From an uncultured Lachnospiraceae bacterium (lineage in GTDB: Bacteria; Bacillota; Clostridia; Lachnospirales; Lachnospiraceae): 12,145 nucleotides of DNA. Every line of letters starts with the position of its first letter. The first letter of the stretch is position 1. Of the stretch, positions 1 through 8,300 are shown piece after piece. Below the pieces are notes generated by a model. The model saw nothing but the letters and a program-made list of their open reading frames with translations, made no database searches and was not told the origin of the DNA. The position numbers and the translations under genes were made by a program. Location of the stretch: positions 1 through 12,145 of the forward strand of contig CAMOQY010000026.1 of the NCBI GenBank assembly GCA_946623295.1. The letters are read 5' to 3'.

Positions 1-990
1 AGCGGCAGGGAGCCTGAGGATGTCCCGGAAAAGACGGTCATCGAGCTGAGCGGGAGCGCGTCGGTAACGGACTGCAGCGAAAACTACCTTCTTCTCGATA
101 CGGTCAGCGTTTCAAAGGATGGCAAGAGCTTCAGCCGGGAGCTTCCCTTTGCAGGCGTATTCCAGGAGCTTCTTCAGGAGCGCTACGATGGTGATATCTA
201 CCTGCGCAGCCGCTTTTATATAAAGGATCTTCCCTCCAGGATGGAGGCAGTAACAGAGGATCCCGCTCCGGCGGTTATTACGGTAAACGGCAGCGAGCGT
301 ATCCTGAATGGCAGCTGGGACCGTGAAAGGGAGTTCTCACGCGGCGATATCACTGATCTGCTTAAAGAGGGAGAGAATGAGATCGTCAGAAAGATACACT
401 TCCATCAGAGCGAGGCTGTTTACTATGCGCTTTACGGAGAGGGAGTTACCGAGACCCTGAAAAACTGCCTCAGCTATGACACCGAGATCGAGCCTGTATA
501 TCTGGCGGGAGATTTCGGAGTCAGCATGAAAGAGTGCGTAAAGGGACAGAAAGACGGTGTTCTGCTCGGGAGCGGTTTTTGCGTCGTGAAGCGTCCGGAT
601 GAGGTGAGCGAGCTCGTCACGGGAGGCTACCCGTTCTTTGCAGGCAGGATGCGGCTCCACAGGGAAGTCGATCTGGAGGATACCGAAGCCGTGCTCAGGT
701 TTGCCGGCCGCTTCCAGGCCGCAAAGGTTTTCGTAAACGGCAGCGAAGCGGGAGATCTTATTTTTGACAACGAGCTCGATATCTCCGGATATACGAGAAA
801 AGGCAGAAATGATATCGACCTTGTGCTGACCGTCAGCAACCGGAACCTTTTCGGACCGCATCATATGCTCAGGGACGAAGAACCCGTAAGCGTGGGCCCG
901 TACTCCTTTGATCTTCCGGATACATGGACGGACGGAATGAGCCCGGATTACAGAGAATCTTATTCCTTTGTACAGGTACCTATAAAATAA
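1..990 (+). CDS. C-terminal part of a large glycoside hydrolase with sugar-binding beta-sandwich domains (5' end outside window)
   Basis: The reading frame is open from base 1 to the TAA at 988-990, giving 329 residues; the ATG at 241 is internal, since the frame continues upstream with sensible protein. Two beta-sandwich regions are visible. The first (about 241-550) carries an ITVNG strand, an LNGSWD loop and EIEPVYLAGDFGV, a stretch I associate with large Firmicutes glycosyl hydrolases related to GH2/alpha-L-rhamnosidase-like proteins. The second (about 640-900) has a KVFVNGSEAG strand and an LTVSNRNLFGPHH strand, typical of the galactose-binding-like domain that closes such enzymes. The catalytic domain would lie upstream and is not seen, so the substrate is unknown and it is not possible to tell whether the enzyme is exported. 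The next gene, a sugar-binding lipoprotein, starts 38 bases downstream, which fits one transcription unit. The exact GH family is uncertain; assignment to a glycan-active enzyme is fairly secure. Confidence 0.7.
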   Translation, partial: SGREPEDVPEKTVIELSGSASVTDCSENYLLLDTVSVSKDGKSFSRELPFAGVFQELLQERYDGDIYLRSRFYIKDLPSRMEAVTEDPAPAVITVNGSERILNGSWDREREFSRGDITDLLKEGENEIVRKIHFHQSEAVYYALYGEGVTETLKNCLSYDTEIEPVYLAGDFGVSMKECVKGQKDGVLLGSGFCVVKRPDEVSELVTGGYPFFAGRMRLHREVDLEDTEAVLRFAGRFQAAKVFVNGSEAGDLIFDNELDISGYTRKGRNDIDLVLTVSNRNLFGPHHMLRDEEPVSVGPYSFDLPDTWTDGMSPDYRESYSFVQVPIK

Positions 991-998
991 GTTTTCAC

Positions 999-1010
999 AT
1001 CAATATTGAT
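999..1010. promoter_or_regulatory. 12-bp perfect palindrome upstream of the solute-binding protein gene
   Basis: ATCAATATTGAT equals its own reverse complement and lies in the 38-base gap between the hydrolase and the solute-binding lipoprotein, 5 bases before the ribosome binding site. It is followed at once by TGATCA, a second short palindrome. A repressor or activator half-site pair is possible, but no -10/-35 pair is evident in so short a gap, and A/T-rich palindromes of this size can occur by chance. It does not match the usual LacI/CcpA-type operator with a central CG. Confidence 0.2.
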
Positions 1011-1015
1011 TGATC

Positions 1016-1021
1016 AGGAGG
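1016..1021 (+). promoter_or_regulatory. Ribosome binding site deciding the ATG at 1029
   Basis: AGGAGG lies 7 bases before the ATG at 1029. A TTG in the same frame at 1023 would lie only one base from this site and is not a credible start. Confidence 0.85.
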
Positions 1022-1028
1022 TTTGAAA

Positions 1029-2726
1029 ATGAAAAAGACAGCAAAGATGATTTCTCTTCTGCTCGCAGCGGTCATGGCTCTTTCCATGGTTTTTGCGGGC
1101 TGCGGCTCCGGAAATGGAGAAAACGGCGGAAATAACGCCCCTGCAAACAGCAACGGCGCAAACAGCCAGAGCGGTGATGTCAGCGGCGAGTCCGGTGAGG
1201 CGCCTGTACGCACGGGCGACGGCATCCTTAAGATCGGCGTCGAGAACAAGGGCTACGGCGATAAGTTCGCCAACAAGCTCGCCGAGGCGTTTGAGGCAAA
1301 GACAGGTATCCCTGCCAAGGTTACAAAGTCAAATTCCAGCGACTGGATGGAGACTACGCTTCTGGCCGGATCAAAGAACAACGATATCGACGTCTTTTTC
1401 GATATCACCAACCTTGCCATGAAGAACCTCGCCACGGCCTACTTTGTAGACGAGGTCGAGAGAGCCTATGCCGACATTACGGATGTTTATGATTCGAAGC
1501 TTGAAGGCTACAAGGAAGACATGACAGTCAGAGAGGCCGTGTTCCCTTACAGCCTTGATGCCTGCACGTGGGGCGGTGAAGATGCCGGATACGGCGATGG
1601 CAAGCAGTATTTCGTAAACTGGGCGACCGGTTTTGAAGGGCTTGTATATAATAAGTCTCTCTTTGAGAAATACGGAATAACCGTTCCCAAGACGACAAAT
1701 GAAATGTTTGCCGCGATGGACAGGATGAAGACACTTGCGGGCGGCAGCTACGCAAAGAATTCCGACGGATACGAGATCTACCCCTTTGCATATTCAGGCA
1801 AGGTCAACTACCTCGATTATCCCATGCTTGTATGGTGGGCACAGTACGATGGCATCGACAGCTTTAACAACGGTATGCACGGTATGGATGTAAACGGCAA
1901 TTACACCGCAGAATCCCAGAAGACCGTCGGCAAGCTTTCTGCCTTTTCCATAGTCTCAAAGCTCCTTGATGTAGATAATAAGTACACTGATCCGAACAGC
2001 TCAAGCTACAGCTTTACCGACGCTCAGGTCATGTTCCTTGCCGAGCAGGCATTTATGATGTCCACAGGCGACTGGCTGGAGAGGGAGATGTCCACAAACT
2101 TCAGCGAGAGTATGGAGATCGGCTTTATGCGCATTCCCGTCAACAGCGATATTGTTGCGCAGTGCCAGAGTATCAGCACTGACGAGCAGCTCTCACAGGT
2201 CGTGGCTTATGTCGACGGCGAGACGGCCACAAAGCCTGCATTCGTTTCCGACGCCGATCTGGCCTTTGTAAAGAGCGCCCGTTCCATGTACTGCAGCGAG
2301 GGCAATCAGCACATTTGCTACATCCCCGCTTACAGCGATATGATCCCCGAGGCAAAGCAGTTTATCAAGTTCATGCTTTCCAAGGAGGGGCAGGAGATCA
2401 TGCTTGAGTATTCCTACGGCAACATGGCTATGCTCAATCTTGACGTTTCACAGTTTGATTATTACAGCAAGCTTTCATCTCTGCAGCGCTCCAAGCTCGA
2501 GATCATGCAGGGCGGAGACGGAGCTACATTTGTAGGAAAGAATTATGTCCATCCCATGAACTACGCGGGCGGACTCGAGCTTACCTACAATCATATGGAG
2601 ATGTCCTTCGGTGTAGTAAAGAGCTCAGGCGCCTATAAGACCGCAAAGGATTTCTGGGAGTCCGAATATGAGCGCATCGCGTCGAAGTTCACCAGTATGA
2701 TGGCTCAGGCAGGCGTATCCAACTAA
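1029..2726 (+). CDS. Extracellular solute-binding lipoprotein (family 1, sugar ABC importer)
   Basis: The 565-residue product starts with MKKTAKM, a hydrophobic stretch and the lipobox VFAGC, so it should be cut before Cys25 and lipid-anchored on the outer face of the membrane. A low-complexity Gly/Asn/Ser spacer (about residues 26-60) follows. The mature part starts with ILKIGVENKGYGDKFANKLAEAFEAKTGI, in essence the first strand and helix of family 1 solute-binding proteins, then DIDVFFDITN, YNKSLFEKYGITVPKTTNE (the conserved hinge-side segment) and AKQFIKFMLSKEGQEIM near the C terminus. At about 565 residues it belongs to the larger binding proteins of this family, which in Firmicutes often serve oligosaccharides or complex-glycan products. 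No permease or ATPase gene is in the window, so its partners must be upstream or elsewhere. Neighbouring hydrolase genes suggest it takes up products of their action (inference). Ligand unknown. Confidence 0.9.
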   Translation: MKKTAKMISLLLAAVMALSMVFAGCGSGNGENGGNNAPANSNGANSQSGDVSGESGEAPVRTGDGILKIGVENKGYGDKFANKLAEAFEAKTGIPAKVTKSNSSDWMETTLLAGSKNNDIDVFFDITNLAMKNLATAYFVDEVERAYADITDVYDSKLEGYKEDMTVREAVFPYSLDACTWGGEDAGYGDGKQYFVNWATGFEGLVYNKSLFEKYGITVPKTTNEMFAAMDRMKTLAGGSYAKNSDGYEIYPFAYSGKVNYLDYPMLVWWAQYDGIDSFNNGMHGMDVNGNYTAESQKTVGKLSAFSIVSKLLDVDNKYTDPNSSSYSFTDAQVMFLAEQAFMMSTGDWLEREMSTNFSESMEIGFMRIPVNSDIVAQCQSISTDEQLSQVVAYVDGETATKPAFVSDADLAFVKSARSMYCSEGNQHICYIPAYSDMIPEAKQFIKFMLSKEGQEIMLEYSYGNMAMLNLDVSQFDYYSKLSSLQRSKLEIMQGGDGATFVGKNYVHPMNYAGGLELTYNHMEMSFGVVKSSGAYKTAKDFWESEYERIASKFTSMMAQAGVSN

Positions 2727-2775
2727 GCATCCGCCGGAAAAAGGGAAACAGATATCAGACAGCTATTCAGTTTTT

Positions 2776-2782
2776 AAGGGGG
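2776..2782 (+). promoter_or_regulatory. Ribosome binding site of the DUF4091/GH123-like gene
   Basis: AAGGGGG lies 8 bases before the ATG at 2791. It is a weaker Shine-Dalgarno match than those of the neighbouring genes, which carry AGGAGG-type sites. Confidence 0.6.
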
Positions 2783-2790
2783 CACTTATA

Positions 2791-5370
2791 ATGCATAAGG
2801 TTTTCAGGCGTATATTGATGCTGGCACTCAGCGGCGCTATGATTCTGCAGCTTTTCGGCTGCGGAGGCGCTGCTGAGCCGGCTGCCTCGACGGAGGAGGT
2901 CGCTTCCTCTGAAAATGATGCCCAGGGGCAGGCTGAGCAGCCTACACTTGATGGTATTGCTCAGATCTGGTCTGCGCCTTCTACCGTTAAGATCGATCAG
3001 AACGATATCGAATACGCAAACAAGGGAGAGGCGAAGCTTTCCTACAATGCCGTAAAGAATGAGTATGAGAATCATCAGCTCATGATAACGGCTGCATCCG
3101 ATATCGACAGCTATTATCTCGAGACTGCTGATCTGACATGCGGTACGAATGTACTTAGCGCGGACAATTTCACAGTCTACAATGAGAAGTATATAAAGTA
3201 TGCCGAGTCGTCCTACGGCAGCTACTCAATGCCTGATGCCCTCGTGCCTCAGGATGCGGCAAAGACTCATGACGAGCTGCGCGCCGCAGCGGATCATAAC
3301 GCGGGACTGTGGGTCACCGTATATGTGCCCGAGGACACCCCGGCGGGTACGTACGAGGGCAGCTTTAAGCTGACGGTCCAGGATGTCGAGACGGAGATAC
3401 CCGTCTCTGTGACGGTCAACGATTACGTGCTTCCCAGGACCACGAGAGGACAGTCGCTCTTTTCCTGGAGGTATGACCGCGTAGGAGCCGGAGAGCTGGA
3501 TTCCAGCATCGAAATGATGGACTTCTACTATCAGTTCTTCCTTGACTACAGGATCTCGCTTCAGTCGCTTCCGCTTGAGAGCAACGACCCTGCCGAGATA
3601 AAGCGTGTGCTTGAGAAGTACTACGATACACTCTCTACCTATTCCATAGGACCCGACCCGGGAAGAGTCTGGGGCGGAGAAGTGCTTACTTATGCAGACG
3701 ACACCAAGAAGATGATCTACACCATCGCAGAGATGAGCGGCCCCGAGAAGAATTACTTTGACAAGGCAATGCTCTATGTAGTCGATGAGCCTGATCTTCG
3801 GGATGAAAACACACTGAATGCTACGCTCAGGACGATCGAGAGCGTAAACGGCATGCTCAGGGAGTGTGTCGATTATATCAGAAACGATTCCACCGGACGT
3901 TTCTCCTCGTTCAAGTCGATAAAAGGCTGGGATAAATCCATCACTGATATTCCGAATATCATGCCGCTGCCGATCACTCAGAGCCAGTGGACGTTCGGAA
4001 GCATCAACAACCCGGGAGCAGAAAAATACCTTTCCGCGCTCAATACGGTCTGCCCCATATTTGAGGCTTTTAATGACCAGCTTGGCTCAAAGGTACTGGC
4101 TGCCTGCGAGAAGTACGGCATAGAGAATATCTGGTGGTACGGCTGCAACGGTCCCCTTGCACCTTACGGCAACTATCACCTCGGAGACAAGAATCTGCTT
4201 GGTCCTCGCACGGTATCATGGATTCAGGCAAAATACGGTATCGAGGGCAACCTCTACTGGGATGCCGCAGCCTATACAAGCGAGAAACCCAACTGGGACC
4301 AGTATATGGATGTATACACAAACCCGATGCGGATCGAGGGCAGTACTGCCGGAGACGGATATCTGACCTATCCCGGCAGAGTGTATGATATCTACGGGCC
4401 GATCCCCTCTGTCCGTCTGATGGCTATCAGAGACGGAATGGAGGAGCTGGAGATGCTCTATGCGCTCGAGGATCAGTACAAGGAACTTGAGGGAGCATAC
4501 GGCAGCGGCTTCAGCGCCAGAAGATGTATTACCTCGCTGGTCGACAAGGTCAGCTACAACGGTTCCGCTCTCTACGCGGACGGAGAAAAGGGCCTTGTCT
4601 TTGACGATGTGAGAGCTTCGCTCATCGATTCCATCGTCTGGAACAACATGGGCATCGGCTTCGCGCTCAGTGGCTATACATTAAAGAACAACATAGCGCT
4701 TGTTTCGTATTATGTTTCAGATACCTGCAAGGTATACGTCGGAGACGAGCTCCAGCAGAGCGTAGAGGGCTGCCGCTACGAATACGAGCTTGATCTGAAT
4801 GAGAATACGTCGATCGCTCTGACCATAGAGGCGGCTGACGGGACCCGCTACGACGTACTGAGCTTTATCGCATATCCTACAAAGACGCTTCAGTCCTTTG
4901 AGGATGCAGCGGTGACAAGCGCGTTTACTACTACCGAGGGCGGATCTGTCGTGCTTTCGAGCGACGCGCAGTACGCTACCGAGGGCAATAGCGCTCATAT
5001 CACTCTTTCCGGTGTGATCACTGGAAATGAGCTTTTGGATGCGACCTTCGTGCCGAGCGTTTCGATGTCGACGGATATTCTGGAGAACATCACTGATCTC
5101 AGTGAAGTAGATGCCTTCAGGATGGACTTCTACAATGCGCTCGGATCCTTCAAGGTACGTGTAAAGGTATACAGCGGTACAGCCTTTGTGACAGTGGGAG
5201 AGTATACGATAGACTCCGGACACAACAGCGTAAATGTTGTTCTTTCTGACGTCTCGTTCTCTGCAATGGCACAGGCCGACCGTATAGTATTTGAATTCGA
5301 TAACAGCTCGGACGGAGTCACGGCCAACACCTATGACTTCTATATCGACGAGATCGTGGCTACGGAATAA
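2791..5370 (+). CDS. DUF4091/GH123-like glycoside hydrolase lipoprotein with C-terminal beta-sandwich module
   Basis: The 859-residue product has a signal peptide ending in the lipobox LFGC (Cys24), then an acidic Ser/Glu/Ala spacer. Residues about 60-215 form a beta-rich domain with WVTVYVPEDTPAGTYEGSF, a stretch typical of the N-terminal domain of DUF4091/GH123 proteins. The catalytic region (about 220-570) carries MLYVVDEPD with the Asp332-Glu333 pair; known GH123 enzymes (beta-N-acetylgalactosaminidases) use an adjacent Asp-Glu pair in substrate-assisted catalysis. GDGYLTYPG (about 521-529) and SVRLMAIRDGMEELEML (about 540-556) are further family hallmarks. A small beta domain follows (about 625-695), then a module starting SFED at 702 and ending FYIDEI, resembling the first module of the next protein. 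It should act outside the cell, tethered to the membrane. DUF4091 is broader than GH123, so hexosaminidase activity is an inference. The stop codon overlaps the next gene's ribosome binding site. Confidence 0.8.
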   Translation: MHKVFRRILMLALSGAMILQLFGCGGAAEPAASTEEVASSENDAQGQAEQPTLDGIAQIWSAPSTVKIDQNDIEYANKGEAKLSYNAVKNEYENHQLMITAASDIDSYYLETADLTCGTNVLSADNFTVYNEKYIKYAESSYGSYSMPDALVPQDAAKTHDELRAAADHNAGLWVTVYVPEDTPAGTYEGSFKLTVQDVETEIPVSVTVNDYVLPRTTRGQSLFSWRYDRVGAGELDSSIEMMDFYYQFFLDYRISLQSLPLESNDPAEIKRVLEKYYDTLSTYSIGPDPGRVWGGEVLTYADDTKKMIYTIAEMSGPEKNYFDKAMLYVVDEPDLRDENTLNATLRTIESVNGMLRECVDYIRNDSTGRFSSFKSIKGWDKSITDIPNIMPLPITQSQWTFGSINNPGAEKYLSALNTVCPIFEAFNDQLGSKVLAACEKYGIENIWWYGCNGPLAPYGNYHLGDKNLLGPRTVSWIQAKYGIEGNLYWDAAAYTSEKPNWDQYMDVYTNPMRIEGSTAGDGYLTYPGRVYDIYGPIPSVRLMAIRDGMEELEMLYALEDQYKELEGAYGSGFSARRCITSLVDKVSYNGSALYADGEKGLVFDDVRASLIDSIVWNNMGIGFALSGYTLKNNIALVSYYVSDTCKVYVGDELQQSVEGCRYEYELDLNENTSIALTIEAADGTRYDVLSFIAYPTKTLQSFEDAAVTSAFTTTEGGSVVLSSDAQYATEGNSAHITLSGVITGNELLDATFVPSVSMSTDILENITDLSEVDAFRMDFYNALGSFKVRVKVYSGTAFVTVGEYTIDSGHNSVNVVLSDVSFSAMAQADRIVFEFDNSSDGVTANTYDFYIDEIVATE

Positions 5371-5378
5371 GGAGGTGA
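5369..5378 (+). promoter_or_regulatory. Full-length 10-nt Shine-Dalgarno sequence of the ten-module lipoprotein gene
   Basis: AAGGAGGTGA is complementary over all ten bases to the 3' end of bacterial 16S rRNA (TCACCTCCTT). It overlaps the TAA of the upstream gene and sits 5 bases from the ATG at 5384 (8 bases when counted from its GGAGG core). This fixes the start and predicts strong, possibly coupled, translation. Confidence 0.85.
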
Positions 5379-5383
5379 AAAGT

Positions 5384-8300
5384 ATGAAAAAGGATATCAT
5401 GAAAAAATCACTGCTTATACTTCTTGCTCTTATTCTTGCGTGCGCCGCACTGACGGGCTGCGGGGGCCAGACCCCCGCTCCCTCGGAATCGGCCGCGGAG
5501 GAGTCGTCCGCAGAACCTTCGGATGAGCCGGCAAGCGAGCCCGCTCAGGATGTGCCACAGGAGCAGCCCACGGAAATGAAGCTGCTTGGTTTTGAATCCT
5601 ATGAGGAGTTTACCGGCAGCAAGGTCCTTATCGGCAATATGCTCGGCAGGATCGAAGTCAATACCGATCCCCAGTACATTACCGAGGGCAGCGCATCCCT
5701 TATGTTCAGGCCTCAGGGCGATTATACGCAGCCCGCGAAGCATCCCTTCTTTAAGATCGACTTCCTGAATACGACTGCCGCCACGCGCGACTTTTCCGCA
5801 TTCAAGAGCGTATCCTTTGACGCGTACAACGCGACGGACAGGGAGCTTCATATCAGAGCGTGCCTGAGTGTAGGCAAGGATGACGGTGCCTATACGACTG
5901 CCATCAAGTCTGTCTATACCCTGGCGCCCAACGCATGGACGACCTGCACATACGATGTGTCCGAAATGGCCGGCTTTGAGTTTTATGATCTCGAGACCAT
6001 GCGCTATATGACATTTGAGTTCCTGGAGCACAAGACAAGCAAGGACGATACTCCCGCGACCATCTATATAGATAACCTCGTAGGCAACTATTTCAAGGAG
6101 GGCGAGAGCGCGGTTCCTGTCAGCTTTAGCTTCTGGGACGGCGTGACATTTGAAAATTCCTATGAGAAGTTCCTTCTCTTTGCAAACGATTACTCAGTAA
6201 ACAAGACCGAGCTTTCCAGAGCTCACTACACCGATGAGAATATCAGCCTTATCCCCTCTGTGGGCGCCTACGGAATGAGAGTCGACGCTACGGGGAGTAT
6301 CTGGCCGACCTTCTCTGTCAAGCTTGGTGAAAAGGTACCCAAGGATACCGTCCTGAGCTTTAAGGCATATGTAAAGGTCAGGAATGCCGAAACCGATACC
6401 TTTATGATGGAGTCTTATGATGAGACGACCGGCGGCAGGATCGCGAATCCGGTCGAGCTCACGGACAACGCCTGCAACGAGTGGATCGACGTTTCGATCA
6501 GGCTCGGAAAAGAGACGGATACGGTTACCGCGTTCTTCAACTTTGATGATTTCTCCGGTTCATCCGTAGTACGTTCCAAATTCTCCGGCAAGGAGGTCGT
6601 GATCTACCTCGACAATATGAAGCTGTCCGAATGGCAGGATCCCGCGTCTCTCACGCCGTCAGATCCTGATTTCGCATCGGGTATCGGATTTGAGAAAAAC
6701 GGCGAGCAGTATCTGTTTGAAAACAGCAACACTGGCGTTGCTACGGCTGTGAAGCTGTCGAGGGTAAGATACTCCGACGAGGGGATCAAGTCTCCCGACA
6801 ACGGAGGCAGCTATGCGCTCAGAGGTATCGTCAGAGGAGCTGCATATCCCGAGATCAAGGTAGACTACAAGAGAACTCTGCCTGCAGGTACGGTTCTGAC
6901 GTTTATGGCGTATGTTGATCCGGTGGATTATGCAAACTCCAATTATAAGGTCGAGAGCTTTGGAAACGTAAATATCACCGATATGGTGCCTACAGGCCAG
7001 TGGGTGCCTATCAAGATACGTCTCAGCAGCGCCCAGAGCAGCAGCAGATTCTTCTTCAACTTCGACAACGGATCCGACAAGACCAAGTTCGGCCCCGGCA
7101 AGGTGCTGGTCTATCTGGACATGGTCAGGGTCGAGGAGCCTGTGCCCGCGTCGGGAGATATACTCTCCGGTTACGGCTTTGAGGATGCAGGAAATGCTTC
7201 ATACTGGACAGGACAGGGCCGTAAGGGCGCTGAGACTCAGGACGGAATGGTTGAGCGTCTGACTTATGCGAAGGCCGGACTTACCGCGCCGGAGGGCTGC
7301 GGAGAACACGTCCTTAAGATCAGTCACGAGACCTTTATCTATCCTAAATTCCGGATCAATTTCGGACAGACACTTCCTGCCGGAACGAAGATAAGCTTTA
7401 AGGCGTACGGTACGATCAACGGCTCGTACGAGAGAAGCACGAATCTCTTCCAGTTCACCTCCGCAAACGGCGGCGGCGGAAACGAGGCCACAAAGCAGTT
7501 CCCGCTTAATGAGTGGACCGATCTGAGCCTTACTCTCGAGAAAGCCGGGACCTACGTGGATCTGTTCTGGGATTACAGCCGCAGCGGATGTGCCGACCCT
7601 ACCCCCGGCGCAGTCTATATAGATAACGTAAAGGCCGATCTGCCTGTCACGCCTGAGGGCGACTTCCTTGAAGGCGTCGGATTTGAGATCCCCGGAAATG
7701 CAGAGCTCTTTACGGGTCAGAAGCGCGAGGGGATGGCCTCTCAAGACGCCGCGATCGCGCGCGTCAAATATGAAGATACAGGTATCAGCGCTCCTTCCGG
7801 CGGCGGAAGCTATGCGCTCAAGATAAGCCATGACAGCTTTATCTATCCGAAGTTCAGGATAAACTTCGGTGAGTATCTTCCCGCCGGTACCGTATTCAGC
7901 TTTATGGCATACGGAACCGTAGACGGAGACTACAGCACGAGCCAGAATCTCTTCCAGTTCACCTCCCCTAACGGCGGCGGCGGAAACGAAGCCACCCGTG
8001 TCTTCGGACTGAACGAGTGGACAAAGGTCAGCTTTACGCTTGAAAACGGCGGCAGGTACGTGGATCTGTTCTGGGATTACAGCCGCAGCGGATGCGCCGA
8101 TCCTACCCCGGGCGCGGTCTACATAGACAAGGTCGTTGCCAAGCTTCCTCCCGAGCCTGTGACTCTGGATATCACCCAGGGAACCGGCTTTGAGCAGGAG
8201 GGAGAGATCGCCTATATCACCAGGCGAAGCTATACCGAGGATACGGAGAGCGGCAGCAAGGGCGAGAACATACCCGGTACGGTGGATACCATCGAGTGGG

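Noticed and set aside
337..864. Minus-strand open frame of 175 codons inside the left-edge hydrolase
   Set aside because: The + strand frame is open from base 1 and has clear beta-sandwich motifs; the opposite frame has none.
1023..1028. TTG at 1023 as start of the solute-binding protein
   Set aside because: It lies only one base after the ribosome binding site; the ATG at 1029 has proper spacing and gives a standard signal peptide.
5291..5383. Upstream TTG at 5291 as start of the array protein
   Set aside because: It lies within the upstream gene, lacks a ribosome binding site and would place about 31 polar residues before the signal peptide.
4717..5400. Minus-strand open frame of 227 codons across a gene junction
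   Set aside because: Opposite the end of the GH123-like gene, with no recognisable protein features and no spacing consistent with a gene.
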